64,000 nt of DNA from Herminiimonas arsenitoxidans (GTDB lineage Bacteria; Pseudomonadota; Gammaproteobacteria; Burkholderiales; Burkholderiaceae_D), in NCBI RefSeq assembly GCF_900130075.1, contig NZ_LT671418.1, forward strand, positions 1,612,001-1,676,000, given 5' to 3'. The translations under genes were made by a program, and so were the position numbers. This document shows, piece by piece, positions 54,336-63,779 of this stretch. The notes beneath the pieces are model-generated. The model saw nothing but the letters and a program-made list of their open reading frames with translations, did no database searches and was not told the DNA's origin. Every line of letters starts with the position of its first letter. The stretch's first letter is position 1.

Positions 54336-56264
54336 ATGGCCGTTTCCGAACAAAAAAATCCAGAAAAGCAAACCCTAGGCTTTCAAGCTGAAGTAAAACA
54401 ATTGCTGCAACTGATGATTCACTCCTTGTATTCCAACAAGGAAATCTTCCTGCGCGAACTGGTCTCCAACGCATCCGATGCTGCCGACAAACTGCGCTTC
54501 GAAGCCATCAACAACGACGCCTTGTTTGAAAACGATTCCGAGCTGAAGATCAAAGTCAGCTTCGACAAGGAAAAGCGCACGATCACCATTTCCGACAACG
54601 GCATCGGCATGACGCGCGATGAAGCCATCGAGCATCTGGGCACTATCGCCAAATCCGGCACCAAGGAATTCTTCTCCCGCCTGTCTGGCGATCAACAAAA
54701 AGATGCAGCGCTGATCGGTCAATTCGGCGTCGGCTTCTACTCCGGCTTCATCATTGCAGATCGCATCACGGTAGAAACCCGTCGCGCCGGCACTGCTGCC
54801 AGCGAAGGCGTACGCTGGGAGTCCGAAGGCGCAGGCGACTTCACCGTTGAAGCCATCGACAAGCCAACACGCGGGTCCGACATCATTCTGCATCTGCGCG
54901 AAGGCGAAGACGAATTCCTGTCGTCATGGAAACTGAAATCCATCATCCGCAAATATTCCGACCACATCTCTCTGCCCATCATGATGCAGAAAGAAGAATG
55001 GGACGAAGAGAAAAAAGAAACCGTCGTACGCGACGAACTGGAAACCATCAATCAAGCCAGCGCATTGTGGGCGCGCAGCAAGAACGACATCACGCCAGAG
55101 CAATACGTAGAGTTCTACAAACACGTATCGCACGACTTCGGCGAACCGCTGACCTACACGCATAACCGCGTTGAAGGCCGCAGCGAATACACGCAATTGC
55201 TTTACATCCCGACGCAAGCACCATTCGACCTGTGGGATCGCAACAAACGCGGCGGCATCAAGCTCTACGTTAAGCGCGTCTTCATCATGGACGATGCCGA
55301 GCAATTGATGCCGGTCTACCTGCGCTTCGTCAAAGGCGTCATCGATTCAGTAGATTTGCCACTGAACGTCTCGCGTGAAATTCTGCAAGAATCACGCGAC
55401 GTCAAAGTGATCCGTGAAGGTTCGACCAAACGTGTATTGGGCATGCTGGAAGAACTGGCGAATGCCGACGAACAAGAGAAAAAAGACAAGTACACAACGT
55501 TCTGGAATGCCTTCGGCCAAGTGTTGAAAGAAGGCATAGGCGAAGACGCGACCAACAAGGAACGTATCGCCAAGTTGTTGCGCTTTGCTTCGACCCATAA
55601 CGACAACGATGCACAAACCGTCTCGTTCGCCGATTACGTGTCGCGCATGAAGGAAGGTCAGACCAAGATTTTCTACGCAACAGGCGAATCGTATAACGCT
55701 GCGAAGAACAGTCCGCATCTGGAAATCTTCCGCAAGAAAGGCATCGAAGTTCTGCTGCTGACCGACCGCGTTGATGAATGGATGCTGTCGTTTATTGAAG
55801 AATTCGAAGGCAAGGAATTGGCATCGGTAGCCAAAGGCGATCTCGATCTGGGTCAACTGGAAGATGAAGCTGAGAAGAAGCAACATCAGGAAACCGAAGA
55901 TCAATACAAGGAACTGGTCGCCAAGATGCAAACAGCCCTGGCCGATAAAGCCAAGGAAGTGCGCATCACTTTCCGTCTGACCGATTCGCCTGCATGTCTG
56001 GTAGCGGAAGAACATGAGTTGTCGGCCAACCTGATGCGCATGCTGAAAGCAGCTGGCCAGAATGCACCGGATGCCAAACCAATTCTGGAAATCAATCCAG
56101 ATCATCCATTGGTGCAACGTCTGAAATACGAAGAGGCGAAATTCGACGACTGGTCGAATATCTTGTTCGATCAGGCACTGCTGGCAGAAGGCGGCAACCT
56201 CAACGATCCAGCCGGATTCGTGAAGCGTTTGAATGAAATGTTGCTGGGATTGGCTGCGAAATAA
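54336..56264 (+). CDS. htpG: chaperone HtpG (Hsp90)
   Basis: 642 residues from ATG 54336, the start that gives the standard N-terminus ([32 protein letters not shown] in part). The GHKL ATPase motifs are [26 protein letters not shown] and [12 protein letters not shown]. The middle domain has the catalytic Arg loop ([11 protein letters not shown]). The C-terminal dimer domain lacks the eukaryotic MEEVD tail. It is a cytosolic ATP-dependent chaperone. It is core sequence restored to the higher-GC style after the island. Confidence 0.97.
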   Translation: MAVSEQKNPEKQTLGFQAEVKQLLQLMIHSLYSNKEIFLRELVSNASDAADKLRFEAINNDALFENDSELKIKVSFDKEKRTITISDNGIGMTRDEAIEHLGTIAKSGTKEFFSRLSGDQQKDAALIGQFGVGFYSGFIIADRITVETRRAGTAASEGVRWESEGAGDFTVEAIDKPTRGSDIILHLREGEDEFLSSWKLKSIIRKYSDHISLPIMMQKEEWDEEKKETVVRDELETINQASALWARSKNDITPEQYVEFYKHVSHDFGEPLTYTHNRVEGRSEYTQLLYIPTQAPFDLWDRNKRGGIKLYVKRVFIMDDAEQLMPVYLRFVKGVIDSVDLPLNVSREILQESRDVKVIREGSTKRVLGMLEELANADEQEKKDKYTTFWNAFGQVLKEGIGEDATNKERIAKLLRFASTHNDNDAQTVSFADYVSRMKEGQTKIFYATGESYNAAKNSPHLEIFRKKGIEVLLLTDRVDEWMLSFIEEFEGKELASVAKGDLDLGQLEDEAEKKQHQETEDQYKELVAKMQTALADKAKEVRITFRLTDSPACLVAEEHELSANLMRMLKAAGQNAPDAKPILEINPDHPLVQRLKYEEAKFDDWSNILFDQALLAEGGNLNDPAGFVKRLNEMLLGLAAK

Positions 56265-56307
56265 ATCCGAGACCCCGTATTTTTCATGGCTGAATCCGAG
56301 CCTAAAC

Positions 56308-56341
56308 AAAAAGCCGCGTTGTGAATAACGCGGCTTTTTTC
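56308..56341. terminator. rho-independent terminator after htpG
   Basis: AAAAAGCCGCGTT (56308-56320) pairs with AACGCGGCTTTTTT (56327-56340). The GC stem with A and T runs on both sides could work in both directions. Confidence 0.92.
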
Positions 56342-56561
56342 GTTCCAACGCATCCGATTTACAACGCTCATACATGCGTCCCGCCACTCTGCAATATCAG
56401 CAGGCAAAGAAGACCATCATGCTTTTCTGGCATCAAAAAAGAAAAATGTTTCTGAAACTGTCGTAATATTTCACATTGTTGCTCCCACGCAAGTGGGAAA
56501 AGAGGATTTAAAAAAATCCGATGTCTGTTTATTTTTGTTTGCTTTGATAGGGGAAAAAGAA

Positions 56562-57452
56562 ATGTCGAATCGTCTACTGCGTATCTTGCCGCTCTGCCTG
56601 ACCGGCGTCTTGCTGAGTGCCTGTTCCACCATGGACATGGGCAATAGCGGCGCAAAAACTGCTGCTACCGGATCAGCCGGCGGTGCCAATGCACAAAATG
56701 CCAATGCCTCACTCGAACGCTGCGACCGTCCGCTGGGCACCATGGCTATCATCGAAGATACCAGCGCACCTTGGTATGGTGTCCTGACCGGCCAATACAA
56801 ACTCGGTTCGACTGTTCCTGTCCTCAAGCTGCTGGTACAGCAATCAAACTGCTTCGTCGTAGTCGAACGCGGCCGTGGCATGACAGCCATGATGGGCGAG
56901 CGCCAATTGGAGCAATCCGGCGAATTGCGTAAAAAATCAAATTTCGGCAAAGGCAAAATAGTCGCAGCAGACTATGGCCTCAATCCATCGATTACCTTCA
57001 GCAACAACAACGCCGGTGGCATGGGTGGCAGCGTCGCCGGTTTGCTGGGCGGTGGTCTGGGTAGTGCAGTTGCCGGCCTGGCCGGCAACGTCAACAGCAA
57101 AGAAGCCAGCACATTGCTGAATCTGGTCGACAACCGCTCGGGCGTACAAATCGCAGCCGCTGAAGGTAGCGCCAAGAGCATGGACTTCGGTGCCATGGGC
57201 CAACTCTTCGGCTCCAGCGCACGCGGCAGTCTGGGTGGTTATTCCAACACGGCTGAAGGCAAAGTTATCGTAGCCGCCTTTACCGATTCTTATAACAACA
57301 TCGTGCGCGCGGTGAAAAACTACCGTCAACAAAACGTGGCTGGCGGTCTCGGTACCGGTGGTCAGCTTTCCGTTCAAGGTGACGATTCCAAACCAACTGC
57401 CAAGAAGAAAAAGGCTGCGGCCAAGCCAGCAGCAACAACAGCTGCTCAGTAA
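56562..57452 (+). CDS. CsgG-family outer-membrane lipoprotein
   Basis: 296 residues from ATG 56562 (AGGGGAAAAAGAA upstream). The lipobox is LLSACS (about residues 17-22). The CsgG-like fold is suggested by FVVVERGRGMTAMMGERQLEQSGE and KGKIVAADYGLNPSITFS. A glycine-rich loop (GGMGGSVAGLLGGGLGS) and a Lys/Ala-rich tail (KPTAKKKKAAAKPAAT) are additions. No curli genes are nearby, so it is not classical CsgG. It may be an outer-membrane assembly or penicillin-binding-protein-activator-like factor (inference). Confidence 0.75.
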   Translation: MSNRLLRILPLCLTGVLLSACSTMDMGNSGAKTAATGSAGGANAQNANASLERCDRPLGTMAIIEDTSAPWYGVLTGQYKLGSTVPVLKLLVQQSNCFVVVERGRGMTAMMGERQLEQSGELRKKSNFGKGKIVAADYGLNPSITFSNNNAGGMGGSVAGLLGGGLGSAVAGLAGNVNSKEASTLLNLVDNRSGVQIAAAEGSAKSMDFGAMGQLFGSSARGSLGGYSNTAEGKVIVAAFTDSYNNIVRAVKNYRQQNVAGGLGTGGQLSVQGDDSKPTAKKKKAAAKPAATTAAQ

Positions 57453-57502
57453 TCACTGAGGCGACACTGGCAAGTACCGAACAGTACTGCCATGTTCTTC
57501 GA

Positions 57503-57527
57503 TACGGCGACCAATATGGTCGCCGTA
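57503..57527. repeat. 10-bp inverted repeat
   Basis: TACGGCGACC and GGTCGCCGTA with a 5-nt AATAT loop, about 50 bp after the CsgG-like gene and without a T-run. A possible weak terminator or RNA-stability stem. Confidence 0.55.
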
Positions 57528-57613
57528 GTCATTTCCAGCGAGCTATTTGTGTTGCCATATTTCCCCCTGTTCCTATACAGTGAAGCGACTTCCACCCAAC
57601 CAGGAGTCGCAAA

Positions 57614-58003
57614 ATGAAAATAATCACGACCAGCTGTTTGTCCGCCCTGCTGTTGTTAGGCACCATCTCTGCCAGCCACGCTGCCGAGCCACTTACCGGC
57701 TGTGCGGCCAAACGCCAGGAAGTACACACCCAAATTGAGCAAGCCCGTGCACATGGCAACAAGGCACAGGAAAAGAAACTGAATATCGCACTCCAGAAAA
57801 TCATCGATCACTGCACCGATGAAGGCTTGCGACGTGAGCGCGAAGCCGACGTTAAGAAGAAAGAACATAAGGTAGCGGAACGTAAAGCCGAACTGGAAAA
57901 AGCCCAAGCCAGCGGCAAAACAAAGAAAATCACCAGCCAACAAAAAAAACTGCAAGAAGCAGAAACCGAACTACAAGAAGCCAAGGCTAAACTTTCGCAA
58001 TAA
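57614..58003 (+). CDS. DUF1090-family periplasmic protein
   Basis: 129 residues. Signal peptide MKIITTSCLSALLLLGTISASHA, then a highly charged helical rod (HTQIEQARAHGNKAQEKKL, ADVKKKEHKVAERKAELEKA). Two cysteines (GCAAK and HCTDEG) could form a disulfide, as in DUF1090/YqjC proteins. The ribosome-binding site CAGGAG is 7 nt upstream. Function unknown. Confidence 0.82.
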   Translation: MKIITTSCLSALLLLGTISASHAAEPLTGCAAKRQEVHTQIEQARAHGNKAQEKKLNIALQKIIDHCTDEGLRREREADVKKKEHKVAERKAELEKAQASGKTKKITSQQKKLQEAETELQEAKAKLSQ

Positions 58004-58042
58004 CTGTTGAACGGCCCCACATTCTGGGGGTCTTAATTGCAC

Positions 58043-58549
58043 ATGGAATTCAACTTCATTTCCCCCAGAAAGAACGCGCTGGTCTACATCATCAAGATCC
58101 TCTCCGGTTCATTGATCTTGTGGTACGGACTACGCGCGCTCGGTTTGCATGAGCCTTATTGGGCGATGATCTCGCTCATCATCGTGACCGAACCAGACAT
58201 GACCGTCGCCAAAGCCAACTTCAAGGCACGACTGGTCAACACCATTTCCGGCTGTGTGATCGCCTGCTTGTCATTGGTAATTTTTGGCGCGACCTTCTTC
58301 GCCATGCTGATCGCGATGACGCTGGCCGTCATCGTTGCCATGCTGTGGCAAAACTATCCAAGCAACTGGCGCTTGGGACCGGTGACGGTGGTGATTCTGA
58401 TGTCCGCTGCGTTTTCGGGTGGCGGCGTGGATGAAGAGTTGCATCTCGCACTATTGCGCGTATCCGAAGTCATGGCCGGTAGCATCGTCGCGTTGCTGCA
58501 AACCGTCATCTATATGCAAATCCAGAAATGGCAGCGCAATGATTCCTGA
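58043..58549 (+). CDS. FUSC/aromatic-acid-exporter-like inner-membrane protein
   Basis: 168 residues from ATG 58043. About five hydrophobic segments include NALVYIIKILSGSLILWYG, YWAMISLIIVTEPDMTVAKAN and VIACLSLVIFGATFFAMLIAM. The 'WAMISLIIVTEPD..VAKANFKAR..NT..G' text matches the membrane half of FUSC/YccS-type proteins. It is short, with no cytoplasmic domain. Transported substance unknown. Its end overlaps the acetyltransferase start by 11 bp. Confidence 0.75.
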   Translation: MEFNFISPRKNALVYIIKILSGSLILWYGLRALGLHEPYWAMISLIIVTEPDMTVAKANFKARLVNTISGCVIACLSLVIFGATFFAMLIAMTLAVIVAMLWQNYPSNWRLGPVTVVILMSAAFSGGGVDEELHLALLRVSEVMAGSIVALLQTVIYMQIQKWQRNDS

Positions 58550-59093
58550 ACTACGAGGCACACGCGTACTCTTGCGCGCGTGGAAGGATAGCGACCTTGC
58601 ACCTTTTGCTGCAATGAATGCTGATCCTGAAGTGATGCAACATTTCCCTGCCATCTTGAGTCGCAGCGAAAGCGATCAGCTCGTTGCACGTATACCTGAA
58701 TATTTTGAACAACATGGCTTCGGCTTATGGGCACTGGAAATTCCAGGTGAGTTTCCTTTTGCCGGCTTCGTTGGTCTGCTACGCGTATCTTTCGATGCGC
58801 ACTTCACACCCGCAGTAGAGATAGCTTGGCGCTTGACACGTTCAGCATGGGGAAAGTCTTATGCCACCGAAGCTGCGCAATGCGTGCTGAAGTATGCTTT
58901 TGAAGTAGAACAATTACAGGAAGTGGTCTCGTTCACCGTACCAGCCAATCTGCGCTCACAAGCCGTGATGCAACGCCTGGGCATGCATACCAAAGCTGAA
59001 GATAATTTCGAGCATCCGAAACTACCGTCTGGACATCCACTGCGAGAGCATGTTTTGTACAAACTCAAGCGCTCTGAATGGATATCCCAATAA
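58539..59093 (+). CDS. GNAT acetyltransferase, RimJ/RimL type
   Basis: 184 residues from ATG 58539. RimJ/RimL-type text: LRGTRVLLRAWKDSDLAPFAAMNADPEVM at the start, EIAWRLTRSAWGKSYATEAAQ (acetyl-CoA loop; core GKSYATEA) and VSFTVPANLRSQAVMQRLGM. It probably acetylates a small molecule or protein N-terminus. It follows the FUSC-like gene in an overlapping pair. Confidence 0.87.
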   Translation: MIPELRGTRVLLRAWKDSDLAPFAAMNADPEVMQHFPAILSRSESDQLVARIPEYFEQHGFGLWALEIPGEFPFAGFVGLLRVSFDAHFTPAVEIAWRLTRSAWGKSYATEAAQCVLKYAFEVEQLQEVVSFTVPANLRSQAVMQRLGMHTKAEDNFEHPKLPSGHPLREHVLYKLKRSEWISQ

Positions 59094-59131
59094 AAAACAC
59101 GCTTGCCACTTTTCTATAGCAAGCGTGTTTT
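59094..59131. terminator. bidirectional terminator
   Basis: AAAACACGCTTGC and GCAAGCGTGTTTT form a 13-bp perfect inverted repeat with a 12-nt loop, between the convergent acetyltransferase and ecotin genes. Confidence 0.9.
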
Positions 59132-59161
59132 CCTGATAGACAAAGAGCCTTACTTGCCTTA

Positions 59162-59638
59162 TCAACCCTGCATTATGCTTTTCACCTCTTCTCCAGCACG
59201 CCATATCCGATAACGCACCTCTACACCCTTAGGCACATACACCACCACAGGCAAACGGCTGTTATAACGAATCAGATAAGGATTGCCGCCTAGCGTAATA
59301 AAGCGAGCGACTTTGGGTGCATTCGGATCGACTGCCATCATAGTGCCAGCCAACGGTCCGACTTTAGGTACGACGTAACGTGTATAGCCCCAGCCTTCAA
59401 TATTTTTTTCTTCAATTTTCCCACCGAAGAAATAGCGATTTCTTTCATCGGTAGACACTTCTTTTCCGACTATCAGCTCCACCTTGAAGGCCGCCTCGTC
59501 CTCTTGCGGAGGAAGCTGCAGTACATGTCGCGTCATTCCCTTCTCAGGTAGAGGAAATGCTTTCATATCATCTGCGGCATGTGCAATCGGCATCACAATC
59601 AGTAATGCAAAAAATGTGGATATCCATGCTGTTTTCAT
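59162..59638 (-). CDS. eco: ecotin-type periplasmic serine protease inhibitor
   Basis: 158 residues. Signal peptide MKTAWISTFFALLIVMPIAHA. Ecotin text includes AFPLPEKGMTRHVLQLPP, GGKIEEKNIEGWGYTRYVVP and the reactive-site loop GPLAGTMMAVDPN, with Met at P1. The secondary loop YLIRYNSRLPVVVYVPKGVEVRYRIWRA is conserved. Ecotin of E. coli has a disulfide next to the reactive site; here both cysteines are replaced (DERNR and MAVD), so the loop is unbridged. It should protect against exogenous trypsin-like proteases. Confidence 0.9.
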   Translation of the reverse strand: MKTAWISTFFALLIVMPIAHAADDMKAFPLPEKGMTRHVLQLPPQEDEAAFKVELIVGKEVSTDERNRYFFGGKIEEKNIEGWGYTRYVVPKVGPLAGTMMAVDPNAPKVARFITLGGNPYLIRYNSRLPVVVYVPKGVEVRYRIWRAGEEVKSIMQG

Positions 59639-59689
59639 GCGTCCTCCTGAGGTCTGACATTGAAATTTTTAGAGATAAAAAACGTCGTT

Positions 59690-60439
59690 TTATCGCCCGC
59701 CTGTCACATCCAGAAAACTACCCGTTGTATAAGATGCCTTGTCCGATAACAGCCACAACACAGCTTGCGCCACTTCATGCGCTTCGCCGCCACGCTGCAT
59801 CGGGATATTGCCTTTGACGCGATCCACGCGTCCCGGCTCGCCGCCGCTGGCATGAATTTCTGTGTAGATTACACCCGGACGCACCGCATTGACGCGTATA
59901 CCTTCGGTTGCGACTTCTTTTGCCAAACCTACCGTCATGGTATCGATAGCACCTTTAGAGGCAGCATAATCGACATATTCACCCGGGCCACCGGCGCGTG
60001 CGGCGACCGATGAAGTATTGACGATGGCACCACCAGAGCCGCCATGCAATGTAGACATGCGCTTAACCGCTTCACGCGCACATAAAAAACTGCCGACTAT
60101 ATTCGTCGTAAAGATGCGCTGCATACGCGCCGCATCCATTTGATCGACGCGCATTTGTGTTTCCAGAATGCCGGCGTTGTTGACCAAGGCTGTCAAAGTG
60201 CCATATCGTTTATCGACGGTTTCAAACAAATGCAGAATATCGGCCTCCACCGCCACATCTGCAGCAACTGCCATAGCCTCACCGCCCGCTTGCACGATCG
60301 CATCGACCACAGCATCTGCTGCCGCCTTGTTCTTCACATAACTGATGCACACGGCATAGCCATCGGCTGCACCGAGTTTGGCAATCTCTGCACCTATCCC
60401 GCGACTACCACCAGTCACGATCATTATTTTTTTGCTCAT
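59690..60439 (-). CDS. short-chain dehydrogenase/reductase
   Basis: 249 residues. Rossmann motif TGGSRGIGAEIA, NNAGILE, catalytic Ser in VNTSSVAARAG, Tyr/Lys in YVDYAASKGAID, and PGVIYTEIHASGGEP after it. It is a classical SDR with NADP(H) preference suggested by SRG. The substrate is unknown. It resembles the glucose/3-oxoacyl reductase group. Confidence 0.9.
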   Translation of the reverse strand: MSKKIMIVTGGSRGIGAEIAKLGAADGYAVCISYVKNKAAADAVVDAIVQAGGEAMAVAADVAVEADILHLFETVDKRYGTLTALVNNAGILETQMRVDQMDAARMQRIFTTNIVGSFLCAREAVKRMSTLHGGSGGAIVNTSSVAARAGGPGEYVDYAASKGAIDTMTVGLAKEVATEGIRVNAVRPGVIYTEIHASGGEPGRVDRVKGNIPMQRGGEAHEVAQAVLWLLSDKASYTTGSFLDVTGGR

Positions 60440-60498
60440 GAAGCGTCCTTTGTATTTTCAATCGCGTCACATTGCATGCCCTACATTAAAATACCAGC

Positions 60499-60996
60499 AT
60501 GCCAGCTTCTAGCCAAACTTCCCTGCTGACCGGCTTTCCGCCTGTCATCGACCATCGAACTGAAATTTTGATTCTGGGCAGCTTCCCCGGCAAAGCTTCG
60601 TTGACTGCGCAACAATACTACGCGCACCCACGCAACCAATTCTGGCGCTTGATCTCCACCTTGATCAATGAAGATCTCGTCATACTGCCTTACGACGACA
60701 AGTTAAAGCGATTACAAGCTCATTCCATAGGCTTATGGGACGTGATCGCCGCTTGCGCACGCGAAGGTAGCCTGGATAGCGCTATCCGCTTGGCGCAGCA
60801 CAATGACTTTGCCCAACTCAAACAGGAATGTCCAAATCTGCGTCGTGTTTGCTTTAATGGCAAGACATCGGGCAAGCAGGAAGCCTTATTCGCCCAGGCC
60901 GGCTTTGAAACCTTCATCCTGCCCTCGTCCTCACCTGCCTACGCCATGATGACATTTGAGCAGAAGCTGACGGTTTGGCGCGGTATCATGCAGTAA
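60499..60996 (+). CDS. DNA-deoxyinosine glycosylase (uracil-DNA glycosylase family 6)
   Basis: 165 residues. UDG-superfamily motif I region ILILGSFPGKASLTAQQYYAHPRNQFW matches the family-6 (HDG/mug-like) signature (core GSFPG...YYAHPRNQFW), and motif II is LPSSSPAYAMM. It removes hypoxanthine, or uracil mismatches, from DNA. Lying opposite the SDR gene with about 60 bp between, it has its own promoter. Its stop is 26 bp before the spermidine-synthase-like start. Confidence 0.85.
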   Translation: MPASSQTSLLTGFPPVIDHRTEILILGSFPGKASLTAQQYYAHPRNQFWRLISTLINEDLVILPYDDKLKRLQAHSIGLWDVIAACAREGSLDSAIRLAQHNDFAQLKQECPNLRRVCFNGKTSGKQEALFAQAGFETFILPSSSPAYAMMTFEQKLTVWRGIMQ

Positions 60997-61022
60997 GTAA
61001 AAAAATCTCTCACACCGAATTC

Positions 61023-61853
61023 ATGCTGATCAAACGAAAATCCATAGAAGCCGACGCCAATCTGAAAAGTGGTCCCGGCAAAAAATCTCCTCCACCTGCC
61101 AAACCGAAACCAGTTCGCAAAGTGAAATTTGCGCCGGTCACGCTATCCGAACAATTCGGCATACGTTATCTGCATTTCGGTACCGAATGGGTGCAAGGCG
61201 CGATGCGCATCAGCAAGCCCGACTGGATAGAACTGGAATATGCGCAACAGATGATGGCGTGGATGCTGTTCAACGAGAAACCGCAGCACATCGTGCAACT
61301 CGGCCTCGGCACCGGCGCATTGACCAAGTTCAGCTATAAGCGTTTTCCCGAAACACGCGTCACTGCGGTCGATCTGAATCCATCCGTCATCACGATCTGC
61401 TACTCGATGTTCAAGCTGCCGCAGAATGACGAGCGCCTGACCGTGATCGAAATGGATGCGCTGGAATACGTCAATGATCCGGCCAATCTGGGGCGCATCG
61501 ATGCCTTGCAGGTTGATCTGTACGACGCCACTGCACGCGGCCCGGTGTTGGATACGCCAGAGTTTTATCAAGCCTGTGCTGCCTGTTTGACGCCGGATGG
61601 CATCATGACGGTCAACTTGTTCGGTGATCACCCAAGCTATGCAAAAAATCTGAGTGCTATGCACTTTGCATTCGATACAGTGATCTCCTTGCCAGAAGTT
61701 CATGAAGGCAATGTGATTGCCATCGCCTTCAATGCAAAACCCACACTGGATATGACCGCTCTGTACGAACGTGCGGCACAAATTACTGCAGCGACCAAGC
61801 TGCCGGCCAAATCGTGGGTAAATGGCATCAAGGCGTGGCAAGCACAGCAATAA
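61023..61853 (+). CDS. spermidine-synthase-like methyltransferase-fold protein
   Basis: 276 residues from ATG 61023. The polyamine-synthase-like Rossmann fold shows HIVQLGLGTGALTKFSYKRF, VTAVDLNPSVITICYSMF and LQVDLYDATARGPVLDTPEF. The basic N-terminal tail (GKKSPPPAKPKPVRKVKF) is unusual for SpeE. The gene lacks SpeE's full substrate loops, so it may not make spermidine. It is a stand-alone 'spermine/spermidine synthase family' member. Confidence 0.8.
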   Translation: MLIKRKSIEADANLKSGPGKKSPPPAKPKPVRKVKFAPVTLSEQFGIRYLHFGTEWVQGAMRISKPDWIELEYAQQMMAWMLFNEKPQHIVQLGLGTGALTKFSYKRFPETRVTAVDLNPSVITICYSMFKLPQNDERLTVIEMDALEYVNDPANLGRIDALQVDLYDATARGPVLDTPEFYQACAACLTPDGIMTVNLFGDHPSYAKNLSAMHFAFDTVISLPEVHEGNVIAIAFNAKPTLDMTALYERAAQITAATKLPAKSWVNGIKAWQAQQ

Positions 61854-61902
61854 CGACTAAACCGTGTGTTAACATCAGTCCAACTGTTCCATCTTACGGG
61901 TC

Positions 61903-63717
61903 ATGGTTATGCCAACTGCTTCCATCACATCAATTGCCACGAACAAGGCCCCGCCCAAGAAGCTGGATTTACAGCAGATTTTTACCTGGCTGCTGGCAGA
62001 TGGCATCGTTACAAAAGAAGGCGTCAAGGTCTTCTATAATCAGGCACAGAGCATTTACAAGAATGCATCGATAGCGATGCATCCCTTGGTGGCAGTAGCG
62101 CAATGCAAACTGCTGACTGCCAATGAACCGCACCGCCCCGTCACACTGGACTGGCTGACCGAATGGCTGGCGGGCAAAGTCAAATTACCGTTCTTCCGCA
62201 TAGACCCGCTCAAAATCGATTTCACCCGCGTCGCGGATGTGATGTCGGCTTCGTATGCAACACGCTTCCACATCCTGCCGGTTGAGCTCACGCCTAGCGA
62301 ATTGGTAGTCGCCACATCTGAACCCTTCTCAACCGAATGGGAAGCAGAGATTGCCAAGATCACCCGTCGCAACGTCAAACTGGTCATCGCCAATCCGCTC
62401 GATATCGCGCAATACACGACGCAATTTTTTGCGCTGGCAAAATCGATCAAGGGCGCGAAGAAGCTGAACGGCCAGGACGTTGCCTTACGCAACAACTTCG
62501 AACAATTAGTTGAACTGGGCAATCACAAACAAGTCGATGCCAACGATCAGCACATCATCAACATCGTCGATTGGTTGTGGCAATACGCGTTCGAGCAACG
62601 CGCGTCCGATATTCATCTGGAACCCAAGCGCGAATTCTGTGCGATACGCTTCCGTATCGATGGCGTGCTGCATCAGGTTTACCAAGTACCGCCAACCGTC
62701 ATGATCGCGATGACTGCGCGTATCAAGTTGCTAGGCCGTATGGACGTGATTGAAAAACGGAGGCCGCAAGACGGCCGTATCAAGACACGCACCAACAATG
62801 GCCAGGAAGTTGAATTACGTTTATCGACAATGCCAACCGCCTTCGGCGAAAAACTGGTGATGCGGATTTTTGATCCCGATGTCGTCGTTAAATCACTGCC
62901 TGAACTCGGCTTCCCGCCAGACGATGCAGAGCGTTGGGATAACCTGACAACCAGACCGCACGGCATCATACTCGTCACTGGTCCGACCGGTTCCGGCAAG
63001 ACCACGACGCTGTACACAACCTTAAAAGCGCTGGCGACCAGCGAAGTCAATGTCTGTACCGTGGAAGATCCGATTGAAATGGTTGAGGGATCGTTCAATC
63101 AAATGCAGGTGCAGCACGGCATCGATTTATCGTTCGCCGATGGCGTGCGCTCGCTGATGCGACAGGATCCCGACATCATCATGGTCGGCGAGATACGTGA
63201 TCTGGAAACGGCAGAGATGGCGATCCAGGCTGCGTTGACAGGCCACTTGGTGCTCTCCACACTGCACACCAACGATGCACCATCTGCCGTGATGCGCCTG
63301 CTGGAACTCGGCGTACCGTACTACCTGCTGGAATCAACCTTGATCGGCATCATGGCGCAGCGCCTGACACGCACCTTGTGCACACACTGCAAATCGCCAG
63401 ATGGCGAAATGCTGGACGACGTTTGGCTCAGCCTGAGTGAAGGCTGGGATCTGCCCAAACCTACCACCATCTATAGACCTGTTGGCTGTCCTGAATGCCG
63501 GCAAACCGGCTATCGCGGCCGTACCGGTTTGTATGAATTGCTGACTGTCACACAATCCTTCTCCAAAATGATCAAGGCAGAAACCGATATTCATCAATTG
63601 AAGCAGCAAAGCATAGCCGACGGTATGAAGCCGCTGCGACTGGCTGGTGCATTGAAAATCATCGAAGGCGTCACCACAGCAGAAGAAGTCTTGAAGGTGA
63701 CAGCAGCACTCACCTGA
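61903..63717 (+). CDS. GspE/PilB-family secretion or pilus ATPase
   Basis: 604 residues. The N-terminal MshEN-like region (about 85-200) precedes the ATPase. Motifs are Walker A VTGPTGSGKTTTLYTT, Asp box TVEDPIEMVEGSFNQMQV, Walker B DPDIIMVGEIRDLETAEMA, His box GHLVLSTLHTNDAPSA, and the zinc tetracysteine CTHC...CPEC near the C-terminus. It powers assembly of a type II secretion pseudopilus or type IV pilus. No other gsp/pil genes are visible in the window, so the exact system is unresolved. ATG 61909 is an alternative start. Confidence 0.9.
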   Translation: MVMPTASITSIATNKAPPKKLDLQQIFTWLLADGIVTKEGVKVFYNQAQSIYKNASIAMHPLVAVAQCKLLTANEPHRPVTLDWLTEWLAGKVKLPFFRIDPLKIDFTRVADVMSASYATRFHILPVELTPSELVVATSEPFSTEWEAEIAKITRRNVKLVIANPLDIAQYTTQFFALAKSIKGAKKLNGQDVALRNNFEQLVELGNHKQVDANDQHIINIVDWLWQYAFEQRASDIHLEPKREFCAIRFRIDGVLHQVYQVPPTVMIAMTARIKLLGRMDVIEKRRPQDGRIKTRTNNGQEVELRLSTMPTAFGEKLVMRIFDPDVVVKSLPELGFPPDDAERWDNLTTRPHGIILVTGPTGSGKTTTLYTTLKALATSEVNVCTVEDPIEMVEGSFNQMQVQHGIDLSFADGVRSLMRQDPDIIMVGEIRDLETAEMAIQAALTGHLVLSTLHTNDAPSAVMRLLELGVPYYLLESTLIGIMAQRLTRTLCTHCKSPDGEMLDDVWLSLSEGWDLPKPTTIYRPVGCPECRQTGYRGRTGLYELLTVTQSFSKMIKAETDIHQLKQQSIADGMKPLRLAGALKIIEGVTTAEEVLKVTAALT

Positions 63718-63779
63718 CAAGGCAACACATCAACGCAAGCCGTTCATCCCATCATGAACGACCATCTCGGAGAACAGTG

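Noticed and set aside
55392..56387. A 331-codon open frame opposite htpG
   Set aside because: Antisense to a highly conserved gene, rich in Phe/Gln/His; typical mirror frame.
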